In this document: positions 1-5,118 of the stretch, in pieces
How the letters are laid out: the number at the start of each line of letters is the position of its first letter
Numbering within the stretch: the first letter of the stretch is position 1
Source of the DNA: Nitrospinota bacterium
GTDB taxonomy: Bacteria > Tectomicrobia > Entotheonellia > J063
Assembly (NCBI GenBank): GCA_003696125.1
Contig: RFHZ01000594.1
Coordinates: 1-5,118 of the forward strand
Length of the DNA: 5,118 nucleotides
Reading direction: 5' to 3'
Notes under the pieces: generated by a model
What the model was told of the DNA's origin: nothing
The model's database searches: none
Seen by the model: the letters and a program-made list of their open reading frames with translations, nothing else
Made by a program: the position numbers and the translations under genes

Positions 1-1
1 A

Positions 2-1366
2 CGTGAACTGCGACGCGATTCCTCTTTACTCCAGACCCTGCAGGCGCATCTCCGGTCCTATGCAGCCGCAGTGGCCTATCCCCCGCATCAGGTTTTTCTA
101 GGGAGCCTCTATCCGGATGAGCTCCATCACCAGGCAAAGCCCTGGTTCCAGGTGCAAGAGGGGGGAGAGCGACGAGGCCCACACGGGGAGATCATGCCGG
201 AGGAGGAGTTTTACGGCTGGCTCAAGATCTGTGACCTGTTTGATCTGCTCTGGCTGGAGGAGGAATTCTCCCGGCAGGTGGGACACCGGTTGAAAGAACA
301 CCCCTACATCACCCAGACCGATCTGGAGCGGCTGGGAGCGGGGCTTCCTTACTCACGGATCGAGGCGGCTGTACAGGGAGAGGGACAGGCCCGTCCCTTA
401 TACCTGGCCGGGGGGAGGCTGATCGGGTGTATGCATCGCGCCCACGAAGAGGACCCCACCCTGGAGGCAGGGGTCTTGCTGGAAAACCTGGCCTGTAAAG
501 CAACCGCAACCATGGCGCTGCGCACCCTGCTGGGAGAGGAAGGGATCGATCCGCATACGATCGGCTATGTCTTGAATAGTGGGGAGGAAGCGGTAGGGGA
601 TCGATACCAGCGGGGTGGGGGGAACCTGGCCAAGGCGATTGCCGAGATGAGTGGATGCCTGGGGGCCAGCGGGGTAGATATCAAAGGCTTCTGCTGTGGA
701 CCCCTCCATGCGCTCACCATCGCCGGTAGCCTGGTGCGGGCCCAGGTTTTTCCCCAGGTGGCGGTGGTGGCAGGGTGTTCGCTGGCCAAACTCGGCATGA
801 AGTTTCGTGGTCATCTGCAGCATGATCAGCCGGTCTTAGAGGATGTGCTCGCCGGGATGGCCGTACTGGTAGGAGAAGACGATGGATACTCACCCGTGAT
901 CCGTTTCGACTCGCTGGGACACCACCCGGTGCAGGCAGGTTCCTCGCAGCAGGCGATCTATGAGCGACTGGTCGCCGAACCGCTGCAACGCCTGCAGATG
1001 AGGTTCTGTGACATCGATAAGTATGCCACCGAGCTACACAACCCGGAGATTACGGAACCGGCCGGCAGTGGGAATGTGCCCTTACTCAACTACCGGGTCA
1101 TCGGAGGCCTGGCCGCCCTGCGCCAGGAAATCACCCCTGCCGACCTCCCCCGGTTTGTCGAGAGGCATGGGATGCCCGGTTTTGCCCCCACGCAGGGACA
1201 CATCGCCTCGGCTGTTCCTTTCCTGGGGCATGCCGTAGACCGGATGCGGCAGGGGAAGATGGAACGGGTTTTCTTCCTGGCCAAGGGGAGCCTCTTTTTA
1301 GGAAGGATGACGCAGATGGCGGATGGATGCTCTTTCATGCTGGAACGGAATCGGGGAGTGGGGTAA
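2..1366 (+). CDS. grdC: Glycine/sarcosine/betaine reductase complex component C, beta subunit (GrdC), 5'-truncated by window edge
   Basis: The reading frame is open from base 2 and ends at TAA 1364-1366, giving 454 residues; roughly 55 N-terminal residues are missing compared with clostridial GrdC (about 510 aa, from memory). GrdC is a thiolase/KAS III-like subunit of protein C. With GrdD it takes the acetyl group from the GrdA selenoether and forms acetyl-phosphate in the cytoplasm. Family landmarks, numbered within the fragment, are QRGGGN (203-208), the cysteine motif GFCCGPLHAL with likely acyl-carrying Cys231, NPEITEPAG (from 347), PTQGHI with His400, and the C-terminal GSLFLGR (429-435). 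The GTG at codon 24 (base 71) is internal, because similarity to GrdC continues upstream of it (SYAAAVAYPPHQ). The protein stops soon after the ERN motif and lacks the tail of about 35 residues I recall in clostridial GrdC. The next base of Cys231 also encodes Cys232, where clostridia have Ala. grdA follows after 109 bp; grdD does not follow directly. Confidence 0.95.
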   Translation, partial: RELRRDSSLLQTLQAHLRSYAAAVAYPPHQVFLGSLYPDELHHQAKPWFQVQEGGERRGPHGEIMPEEEFYGWLKICDLFDLLWLEEEFSRQVGHRLKEHPYITQTDLERLGAGLPYSRIEAAVQGEGQARPLYLAGGRLIGCMHRAHEEDPTLEAGVLLENLACKATATMALRTLLGEEGIDPHTIGYVLNSGEEAVGDRYQRGGGNLAKAIAEMSGCLGASGVDIKGFCCGPLHALTIAGSLVRAQVFPQVAVVAGCSLAKLGMKFRGHLQHDQPVLEDVLAGMAVLVGEDDGYSPVIRFDSLGHHPVQAGSSQQAIYERLVAEPLQRLQMRFCDIDKYATELHNPEITEPAGSGNVPLLNYRVIGGLAALRQEITPADLPRFVERHGMPGFAPTQGHIASAVPFLGHAVDRMRQGKMERVFFLAKGSLFLGRMTQMADGCSFMLERNRGVG

Positions 1367-1379
1367 TCTAAAGGGGCAA

Positions 1380-1426
1380 AGGCAGTGGACGTCTGGTAAG
1401 GGTGCAGCGCACTGCGTCCCCTGCCT
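1380..1426 (+). promoter_or_regulatory. Long hairpin in the grdC-grdA leader, with nested small hairpin
   Basis: Bases 1381-1391 (GGCAGTGGACG) pair with 1415-1425 (CGTCCCCTGCC), with a single T/C mismatch; A1380-T1426 adds one pair. Inside, GTGC 1402-1405 pairs with GCAC 1409-1412 around a 3-nt loop. No T-run follows, so it does not look like a classical intrinsic terminator. The hairpin lies between the grdC stop and the grdA ribosome-binding site. It could act in mRNA processing, 3'-end protection of the upstream message or control of grdA. The pairing is seen directly; the role is inferred. Confidence 0.5.
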
Positions 1427-1463
1427 GCTGGACACAAAAAACCTGACTACAGTAAACAGGCAG
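1421..1463 (+). promoter_or_regulatory. Competing helix next to the grdA ribosome-binding site
   Basis: CTGCCTG at 1421-1427 is perfectly complementary to CAGGCAG at 1457-1463, which touches the grdA Shine-Dalgarno tract. The 1421-1427 strand is also the 3' arm of the hairpin that begins at 1380, so the two helices exclude each other. This is the geometry of a leader switch, but a 7-bp match in GC-rich DNA can arise by chance and no ligand-binding core is recognised. Confidence 0.3.
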
Positions 1464-1465
1464 AG

Positions 1466-1474
1466 AGGAGGAGG
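1466..1474 (+). promoter_or_regulatory. Ribosome-binding site of grdA
   Basis: AGGAGGAGG ends one base before ATG 1476. This very strong purine tract marks 1476 as the grdA start, over the in-frame ATG at 1323 that lies inside grdC and would add an unrelated N-terminus. Confidence 0.85.
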
Positions 1475-1475
1475 C

Positions 1476-1940
1476 ATGAAGCTAGAAGGGAAAAAGGTCA
1501 TCGTCCTCGGTGAACGGGATGGGGTACAGGGGAGCGCCATTGCCCGGTGTGCCCAGAGCGCCGGAGCCGAAGTGGTACTCGATGTCACCTATTGTTTTGT
1601 CTGAACCGCAGCTGGGGCACTCGACCTGGAAGGTCAGGCAGAGATTAAACGGACCGCAGAGAAGCATCAGGATGATGACCTGGTTGTCCTCCTGGGAACA
1701 CCCAATGCCGAGAGCAGCCGGCTGTATGCCTTGACCGTGACCGAAGGGGATCCGTCCTGGGCCGGTCCTCTGGCCGGCATCTCACTCCGGTTACCGGTGT
1801 ACCACATCATCGAACCGGAGATTAAGGCACAGATCGACCCGGCCGTATACGAATCACAGGTAGGGCTGGCCGAGATGGTGCTGGAAGTAAACGAGATTTC
1901 CCAGGCACTGCAGGAGGTGCGGGCACGGCTGCAGAATTAA
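1476..1940 (+). CDS. grdA: Glycine/sarcosine/betaine reductase protein A, selenoprotein (GrdA), with in-frame UGA = Sec43
   Basis: This is one 154-residue gene read through TGA 1602-1604 as selenocysteine, with the true stop at TAA 1938-1940. GrdA is the small cytoplasmic selenoprotein shared by glycine, sarcosine and betaine reductases. Its selenol accepts the carboxymethyl group from protein B and passes it to protein C (GrdC/GrdD); the oxidised Cys-Sec pair is re-reduced by thioredoxin. Visible marks are the N-terminal nucleotide-fold-like start KLEGKKVIVLGERDG (2-16), the active site YCFVU (39-43) with Cys40 three residues before Sec43, then TAAGALDLEGQ. After Sec the frame continues with VVLLG, a TEGDPSWAGPLAGISL segment, VYHIIEPE and a helical C-terminus, all as in GrdA. 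Length matches the family (about 155-160 aa). Start chosen at ATG 1476 for its strong ribosome-binding site. A conventional caller would split it at the TGA. Expression requires SelA, SelB, SelC and SelD encoded elsewhere. Confidence 0.96.
1602..1604 (+). other. UGA selenocysteine codon of grdA
   Basis: The TGA sits exactly where GrdA proteins carry selenocysteine (CFV-U-TAAGA). Protein similarity to GrdA continues in the same frame on both sides with no frame shift, so this is recoding and not a nonsense mutation. Confidence 0.95.
1617..1640 (+). promoter_or_regulatory. Candidate bacterial SECIS stem-loop
   Basis: GACC 1623-1626 pairs with GGTC 1632-1635 around the loop TGGAA. Below a C/A mismatch, T1621-G1637 and C1620-G1638 extend it weakly. 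The loop guanines are at +24 and +25 after the UGA, near the spacing known for the E. coli fdhF SECIS, where SelB contacts loop bases. The lower stem is weak, so the exact fold is uncertain; some SECIS is required here because UGA is read as Sec. Confidence 0.6.
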
Positions 1941-1965
1941 GGCCAGGCCCTGGAGGAGGGGGGAA

Positions 1966-1986
1966 CTGAGGGAGCTATTCTCTCAG
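1966..1986 (+). promoter_or_regulatory. Small hairpin between grdA and the solute-binding protein gene
   Basis: CTGAGGGA 1966-1973 pairs with TCTCTCAG 1979-1986 (one G-T pair) around the loop GCTAT. The following bases, GATCGTTGTTGCTT, are only moderately T-rich. It may be a weak terminator or processing site that separates the grd and transporter messages; the fold is seen, the function is not proven. Confidence 0.3.
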
Positions 1987-2018
1987 GATCGTTGTTGCTT
2001 AGAAGAGGAGGGGGAAAG

Positions 2019-3569
2019 ATGAGACCGAAGCCTCTGCTTATCGGTGCCACCGTATTCGTCTTTATCGCCGCGCTGGTGCTTATGCCCAAAACGGCACCGG
2101 CACAACCAACGGGTACGATCACCATCGCCCTGGGGACCGAGCCGACTACCCTCGACCCGCAACTGCGGGATGAGGGACCGCTTCGCTACACCATGAATCA
2201 GGTTTACGAGGGCCTGGTAGCCCGCCATCCCCGAACCATGGCGATCATCCCAGAGCTGGCCGAGCGCTGGGAGCTGGTCAACAACACCACCTGGCGCTTT
2301 TATCTCCGTAAAGGGGTGCAGTTCCAGGATGGGGAGCCGTTTAATGCCGAAGTGGCGGCTTTTGCCTTCAACCGTGCCGTCAATCCGGAGTACGCTTCCC
2401 AGTACTCGTCCTACTGGGTCGGTTTCAAAGAGGCCCGGGTCGTCGATGAGTACACGGTGGATATCCTCACCTCCCAGCCGGTCCCTAATCTGCTGGGAGG
2501 CCTCTATTTCATGAAGATCGTCCCCAAGAAGTGGGTCGAGGCCAATCCGGATCGCATCCTTACCGAGGCGAATGGTACCGGCCCTTACAAGCTGGTTCGC
2601 TTCACCAAAGGGGACCGGATGATCCTGACCGCCAACCCGACCTGGTGGGGAGACTGGACCACCCTGCCGGCCAAAGATGTGGTCTTCCTGTTCCGACCAG
2701 AGGAAGGGGTACGCGTAGCCGCGGTAAAGGCGGGTGAGGCGGATATGGCGGCTCATCTGGGAGGGGAGATCGCCCGGCTGGCCCCCAAATTTGTTCATAA
2801 GCCGGTACTGGAAGTCTTTTTGATCCGGCTGAATTACAAGACCAAGAGCTGTGCCTGGCTCAACGATGTGGAGGTGCGCAAGGCGCTGAACTACGCCATA
2901 GACCGGAAAGGAATCAGGGAAAGCCTCTTTCAGGGGATGGCTTCACCATCCTATGGACAGCCTTTCCTGGAGGTTATTCCGGGATTTAACAAGGAGTTGA
3001 AAGACTACCCGTACGATCTGGACAAGGCCAGGGAGATCATCAAGAAGAAGGGGCTGGTAGGGAAAGAGATTGAGCTGTTGGGCCTGGAAGGTCGTTGGGT
3101 CAAGGATCGAGAGCTGACCGAAGTGCTGGCTTCCCAGTTAAGCCTCTCCGGGTTAAAAGTCAGACCCCGGATCGTTGAATACCGGACCTGGCTCGATAAC
3201 CTCTTTGGGGTCAGTTCCAAAGAGGAAGCGGTGCGGGAGAGGGTACCGTGCCTCCAGTTGACCAATCACAGCAACGAGGCCATGGACCCTGACCGGACCC
3301 TCTCCTTCTACATCTGGGATAAGGGGCGAGGTTCTGGAAAACCCCGGGTGCCGGCCATCGATGAGCTCATCGAAACGAACCGGTCTGAGCTGGATCCGGA
3401 AAAGCGGGCGGCAACCTATGCCAGGATCCTGAAGATGCTCTACGATGATGCGCATGCCTATGTGGCCCTGCTGGCTGCAGATGTGGTGCATGGGTTGAGT
3501 GAACGACTGGAGTGGGAACCACGGCTCGATGACCTGATCCTGGTCAAGGAGATGAAGCTCAAGAAGTAA
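2019..3569 (+). CDS. ABC transporter solute-binding protein, DppA/OppA family (SBP_bac_5), periplasmic
   Basis: This 516-residue secreted binding protein presumably captures a peptide-like solute and delivers it to the two permeases encoded just downstream. Residues 1-28 form a Sec signal peptide: Arg/Lys start, a hydrophobic core (about 6-22) and a T-A-P-A end before Gln29. There is no lipobox Cys, so the product is probably free in a periplasm. Family marks are TEPTTLDPQ near the mature start, the YEGLVARHP segment, PELAERWE, LRKGVQFQDGEPFNA, GTGPYKL (186-192) followed by ANPTWWG, a VRKALNYAIDRKGI segment and DPD at 423-425. The start is ATG 2019, preceded by GGAGGGGG at 2007-2014; the upstream TTG 1992 would put nine extra residues before the signal peptide. 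Length fits the family (500-540 aa). The bases before DPD do not resemble the W-x-G-D pattern of dipeptide-binding DppA, so the ligand is open. The gene lies 78 bp after grdA. Confidence 0.93.
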   Translation: MRPKPLLIGATVFVFIAALVLMPKTAPAQPTGTITIALGTEPTTLDPQLRDEGPLRYTMNQVYEGLVARHPRTMAIIPELAERWELVNNTTWRFYLRKGVQFQDGEPFNAEVAAFAFNRAVNPEYASQYSSYWVGFKEARVVDEYTVDILTSQPVPNLLGGLYFMKIVPKKWVEANPDRILTEANGTGPYKLVRFTKGDRMILTANPTWWGDWTTLPAKDVVFLFRPEEGVRVAAVKAGEADMAAHLGGEIARLAPKFVHKPVLEVFLIRLNYKTKSCAWLNDVEVRKALNYAIDRKGIRESLFQGMASPSYGQPFLEVIPGFNKELKDYPYDLDKAREIIKKKGLVGKEIELLGLEGRWVKDRELTEVLASQLSLSGLKVRPRIVEYRTWLDNLFGVSSKEEAVRERVPCLQLTNHSNEAMDPDRTLSFYIWDKGRGSGKPRVPAIDELIETNRSELDPEKRAATYARILKMLYDDAHAYVALLAADVVHGLSERLEWEPRLDDLILVKEMKLKK

Positions 3570-3600
3570 GACGGCTACATGGCAGTATTGAGACGTTATT

Positions 3601-3633
3601 GAGGCTGGGTTCCTTCAGCAGGGATCCAGCCTC
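3601..3633 (+). promoter_or_regulatory. Strong 14-pair hairpin between binding-protein and permease genes
   Basis: Bases 3601-3614 pair with 3620-3633 around the loop TCAGC; twelve pairs are Watson-Crick and two are G-T. It begins 31 bp after the binding-protein stop and is not followed by a T-run. In many importer operons a stem-loop at this place stabilises the binding-protein message, so that it exceeds the permease message; that role is inferred here. The hairpin also argues against translation starting at TTG 3599, which lies at its foot. Confidence 0.6.
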
Positions 3634-3661
3634 CTCATGCCGTTTATGGTTATCAGGGATA

Positions 3662-3673
3662 GAAAGGGGTGAG
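3662..3673 (+). promoter_or_regulatory. Ribosome-binding site that places the DppB-type permease start at ATC 3677
   Basis: GAAAGGGGTGAG is the only convincing Shine-Dalgarno tract in the 3570-3700 gap. The in-frame codon at suitable distance is ATC 3677, immediately before the conserved S-V-Y-I-F-R-R-L start. No in-frame ATG or GTG exists nearby. Confidence 0.5.
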
Positions 3674-3676
3674 ACT

Positions 3677-4594
3677 ATCTCTGTCTATATCTTTCGCCGT
3701 TTGAGCCAGGGGATCATTGTTCTCATTGGGGCCCTGGTCATCGTTTTTTGCATTACCAGCCTGTTTGCCGATCCGGCCAAGCTCATGCTCCCCATTACCT
3801 CGAGCCAGGTGGAGTACGAGCGCCTCAAAGCCAAGCTCGGGTTCTACGACCCGGCATATATCCGCTTCTTGCGCTTTGCCTGGGGAGCGATACGGCTGGA
3901 TTTTGGGAAATCGCTCTGGCAGGGGGTCTCGGCGATGCAATTGGTCCTGGAGAGGTTGGGAGCCACCGCCATGCTCTCCTTCAGTGCCATCGGGATCGCC
4001 ACCCTCATCGGGGTTCCCTTTGGGAGCCTGGCCGCTGTCCGGCCTCGCTCCAAACTGGATCGCTTCTGTACCATCTCCTCCCTGACCGGGGTTTCTATCG
4101 CCGATTTCTGGCTCGGCTTGATGCTCATCCTGCTCATTGCCGTGGATCTTCGCCTGCTGCCGACCTCGGGGTACGGCTGGAAAGAGCTGATCTTACCGGC
4201 TCTGACCCTTTCTGCGCGTCCCATAGGTCGCATCGCCCTGGTGACCCGTTCTGCCATGCTCGATGAGCTGAATCGTCCCTATATCACCACTGCACGTTCC
4301 AAAGGGCTCTTTGAGCGGAAGGTGGTCTTCTCACATGCCTTGAAGAATGCTGCCCTGACCGTGGTTACCCTCTGCGGGTACGAGATAGGGCGGATCTTTG
4401 CCGGGTACGCGGTCATTGTGGAGACGGTCTTTGGCTGGCCAGGCATCGGCCAGCTCGCTGTCCAGTCGATCTCGAATGACGATCTGCCTGTGGTGCAGGC
4501 GGTGGTGTTTGTGGCGGCCTGTATCGTTGTCATCCTCAACATCCTGATCGATCTCTGTTATGCCTTTTTAGACCCGCGTATCCGCTATACCTGA
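3677..4594 (+). CDS. ABC transporter permease, DppB/OppB family (start codon non-canonical)
   Basis: This is one of the two inner-membrane channel subunits of a peptide-type importer. From ATC 3677 it has 305 residues, a normal length for DppB. The N-terminus SVYIFRRLSQGIIVLIGALV matches the usual family opening (x-x-Y-I-x-R-R-L) leading into membrane segment 1. Further hydrophobic segments follow around the TAMLSFSAIGIATLIG, FWLGLMLILLIAV and VVFVAACIVVILNILIDL stretches. The cytoplasmic EAA loop, which docks the ATPase, is YITTARSKGLFERKVVFSHA from residue 202. The end DPRIRY is typical. Stop is TGA 4592-4594. The only ordinary in-frame upstream start is TTG 3599, which adds 26 residues without family likeness and sits at the foot of a strong hairpin; I prefer 3677 despite the rare codon. 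A miscalled or mutated ATG is an equally good explanation. The gene lies in the same operon as the binding protein before it and the DppC-type gene after it. Confidence 0.88.
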   Translation: MSVYIFRRLSQGIIVLIGALVIVFCITSLFADPAKLMLPITSSQVEYERLKAKLGFYDPAYIRFLRFAWGAIRLDFGKSLWQGVSAMQLVLERLGATAMLSFSAIGIATLIGVPFGSLAAVRPRSKLDRFCTISSLTGVSIADFWLGLMLILLIAVDLRLLPTSGYGWKELILPALTLSARPIGRIALVTRSAMLDELNRPYITTARSKGLFERKVVFSHALKNAALTVVTLCGYEIGRIFAGYAVIVETVFGWPGIGQLAVQSISNDDLPVVQAVVFVAACIVVILNILIDLCYAFLDPRIRYT

Positions 4595-4604
4595 TTCCGG
4601 TTTT

Positions 4605-4656
4605 CACCACGGAGACACAGAGGATCTCCTCCCCTTTTCTCCATGTCTCTGGGGTG
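4605..4656 (+). repeat. Imperfect palindrome, possible dispersed intergenic repeat
   Basis: CACCACGGAGACACAG at 4605-4620 pairs with CCATGTCTCTGGGGTG at 4641-4656 with a few mismatches, and the helix continues to about 4624/4637 around a pyrimidine loop. The string CACCACGGAGACACAGAG resembles a palindromic intergenic repeat I recall in several environmental bacterial genomes; that is memory, not a search. It fills much of the 129-bp gap between the two permease genes, an unusually long gap for DppB-DppC pairs, and has no T-run after it. Confidence 0.45.
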
Positions 4657-4713
4657 ACCTGGACAGAGCAATGATAGGAGGAGCGATACCGTCATATACC
4701 AGACAGGGGGAAC

Positions 4714-4717
4714 GGAG
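4714..4717 (+). promoter_or_regulatory. Ribosome-binding site of the DppC-type gene
   Basis: GGAG, within GGAGAAGGGA, lies six bases before ATG 4724 and supports that start. Confidence 0.6.
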
Positions 4718-4723
4718 AAGGGA

Positions 4724-5118
4724 ATGGAGCTCAAGCAAGACCAACCCAAAACGCTTTCCGCAGAGGCGATCCAGCTCCAGGGAAGCCTCAGGACCCGGTT
4801 AAAGGGGTTTTGGTGGATGCTCAAGGCGGATAAGTTTGCCATGGTCGGGCTGTTTTACCTGCTGGCCTGGTGCTTCATCGCTCTCTTTGCCGACTACATT
4901 GCTCCGCATGATCCGACCTTTCAGACCCTGGGCAAACGACTCACCCCGGGCTTCTGGTCGGCAAGGGGGTCCATGACCTTTTTCCTGGGGACCGATCATC
5001 TGGGACGGGATGTGCTCAGCCGGCTGCTCTTTGGCAGCCGGGTTTCCATCATTGTGGGACTGAGCACGGTTGCCCTGGCCGGTACGCTGGGTACACTTCT
5101 GGGCTTGATCTCCGGGTA
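4724..5118 (+). CDS. ABC transporter permease, DppC/OppC family, 3'-truncated by window edge
   Basis: The first 131 residues of the second membrane channel subunit are present; the family is usually about 280-320 residues, so more than half lies beyond the window. The N-terminal 28 residues are polar. A DppC/OppC N-terminal domain follows: FWWMLKADKFAMVG leads into membrane segment 1 (about 41-60), then the IAPHDP motif (59-64). The hallmark LGTDHLGRDVLSRLLFGSR is at 88-106, leading into the transmembrane domain (from about 107, SIIVGLSTVALAG). The pairing with the DppB-type gene upstream is standard for heterodimeric peptide importers, and one or two ATPase genes (DppD/DppF type) would be expected just downstream. 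Start chosen at ATG 4724 because of its ribosome-binding site and normal N-terminal length. Substrate cannot be read from this part. Confidence 0.94.
   Translation, partial: MELKQDQPKTLSAEAIQLQGSLRTRLKGFWWMLKADKFAMVGLFYLLAWCFIALFADYIAPHDPTFQTLGKRLTPGFWSARGSMTFFLGTDHLGRDVLSRLLFGSRVSIIVGLSTVALAGTLGTLLGLISG

Noticed and set aside
398-823. 141-residue ORF on the minus strand
   Set aside because: Antisense shadow of grdC with no family likeness.
1367-1475. Glycine riboswitch ahead of grdA
   Set aside because: A gene of glycine metabolism made this worth testing, but I cannot find the conserved glycine aptamer core segments.
1323-1604. Separate 93-residue protein ending at TGA 1604
   Set aside because: Its first part lies inside grdC out of frame, and the rest from 1476 is the first 42 residues of GrdA ending at the Sec codon.
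1731-1940. Separate 69-residue protein
   Set aside because: It is the C-terminal part of GrdA in the same frame; the initiating codon proposed is internal and has no ribosome-binding site.
1943-1953. CCAGG-C-CCTGG palindrome after grdA
   Set aside because: A one-base spacer cannot form an RNA hairpin, and a short palindrome like this is expected by chance in GC-rich DNA.
1992-2018. TTG 1992 as start of the binding protein
   Set aside because: It would translate the Shine-Dalgarno tract of ATG 2019 and put nine residues ahead of a well-formed signal peptide.
1983-2798. 271-residue ORF on the minus strand
   Set aside because: It lies wholly antisense to the binding-protein gene, has no recognisable domain, and arises from codon bias of the gene opposite.
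3637-3672. Eleven-codon leader ORF (ATG 3637 to TGA 3672) upstream of the permease start
   Set aside because: No ribosome-binding site precedes it and its short sequence shows nothing conserved; coupling to the ATC start is possible but unsupported.

Overview
The window holds a piece of a glycine (or sarcosine/betaine) reductase gene cluster joined directly to a peptide-type ABC importer cluster. All five genes are on the + strand. From left to right they are: the 3' part of grdC (2-1366), a complete selenoprotein gene grdA (1476-1940) with an in-frame UGA, a periplasmic solute-binding protein gene of the DppA/OppA family (2019-3569), a DppB-type permease gene (about 3677-4594) and the 5' part of a DppC-type permease gene (4724 to the window end). 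The left gene is open at the 5' edge and the right gene at the 3' edge.

The central point is grdA. Read conventionally, it breaks into two unrelated-looking ORFs. Read with UGA 1602-1604 as selenocysteine, it gives a 154-residue protein with the GrdA active-site motif C-F-V-U (Cys40, Sec43). A small stem-loop just after the UGA fits a bacterial SECIS. The organism must therefore decode selenocysteine and probably carries selA, selB, selC and selD elsewhere. In the known pathway the substrate-specific protein B hands a carboxymethyl group to the selenol of GrdA, and protein C (GrdC plus GrdD) releases it as acetyl-phosphate, which gives ATP through acetate kinase. The importer genes next door suggest uptake of peptides or another amine substrate that feeds this route, but that link is inference from position.

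The sequence is GC-rich by eye, with strong purine-rich Shine-Dalgarno sites and short gaps. The binding protein has a Sec-type signal peptide ending in A-P-A without a lipobox cysteine. That fits a diderm, free-periplasmic protein better than the lipoproteins of typical low-GC clostridial glycine fermenters. I would guess an anaerobic or facultative diderm, possibly an uncultured lineage, but the window does not fix the taxonomy.

The gaps between genes are short but structured. 1367-1475 holds a long hairpin and a competing helix next to the grdA ribosome-binding site. 1941-2018 has a small hairpin. 3570-3676 has a 14-pair hairpin. 4595-4723 has an imperfect palindrome that resembles a dispersed intergenic repeat. 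The DppB-type gene has no ordinary start codon where homology and its ribosome-binding site place the start; an ATC sits there instead. No RNA genes, CRISPR arrays or insertion sequences were seen.
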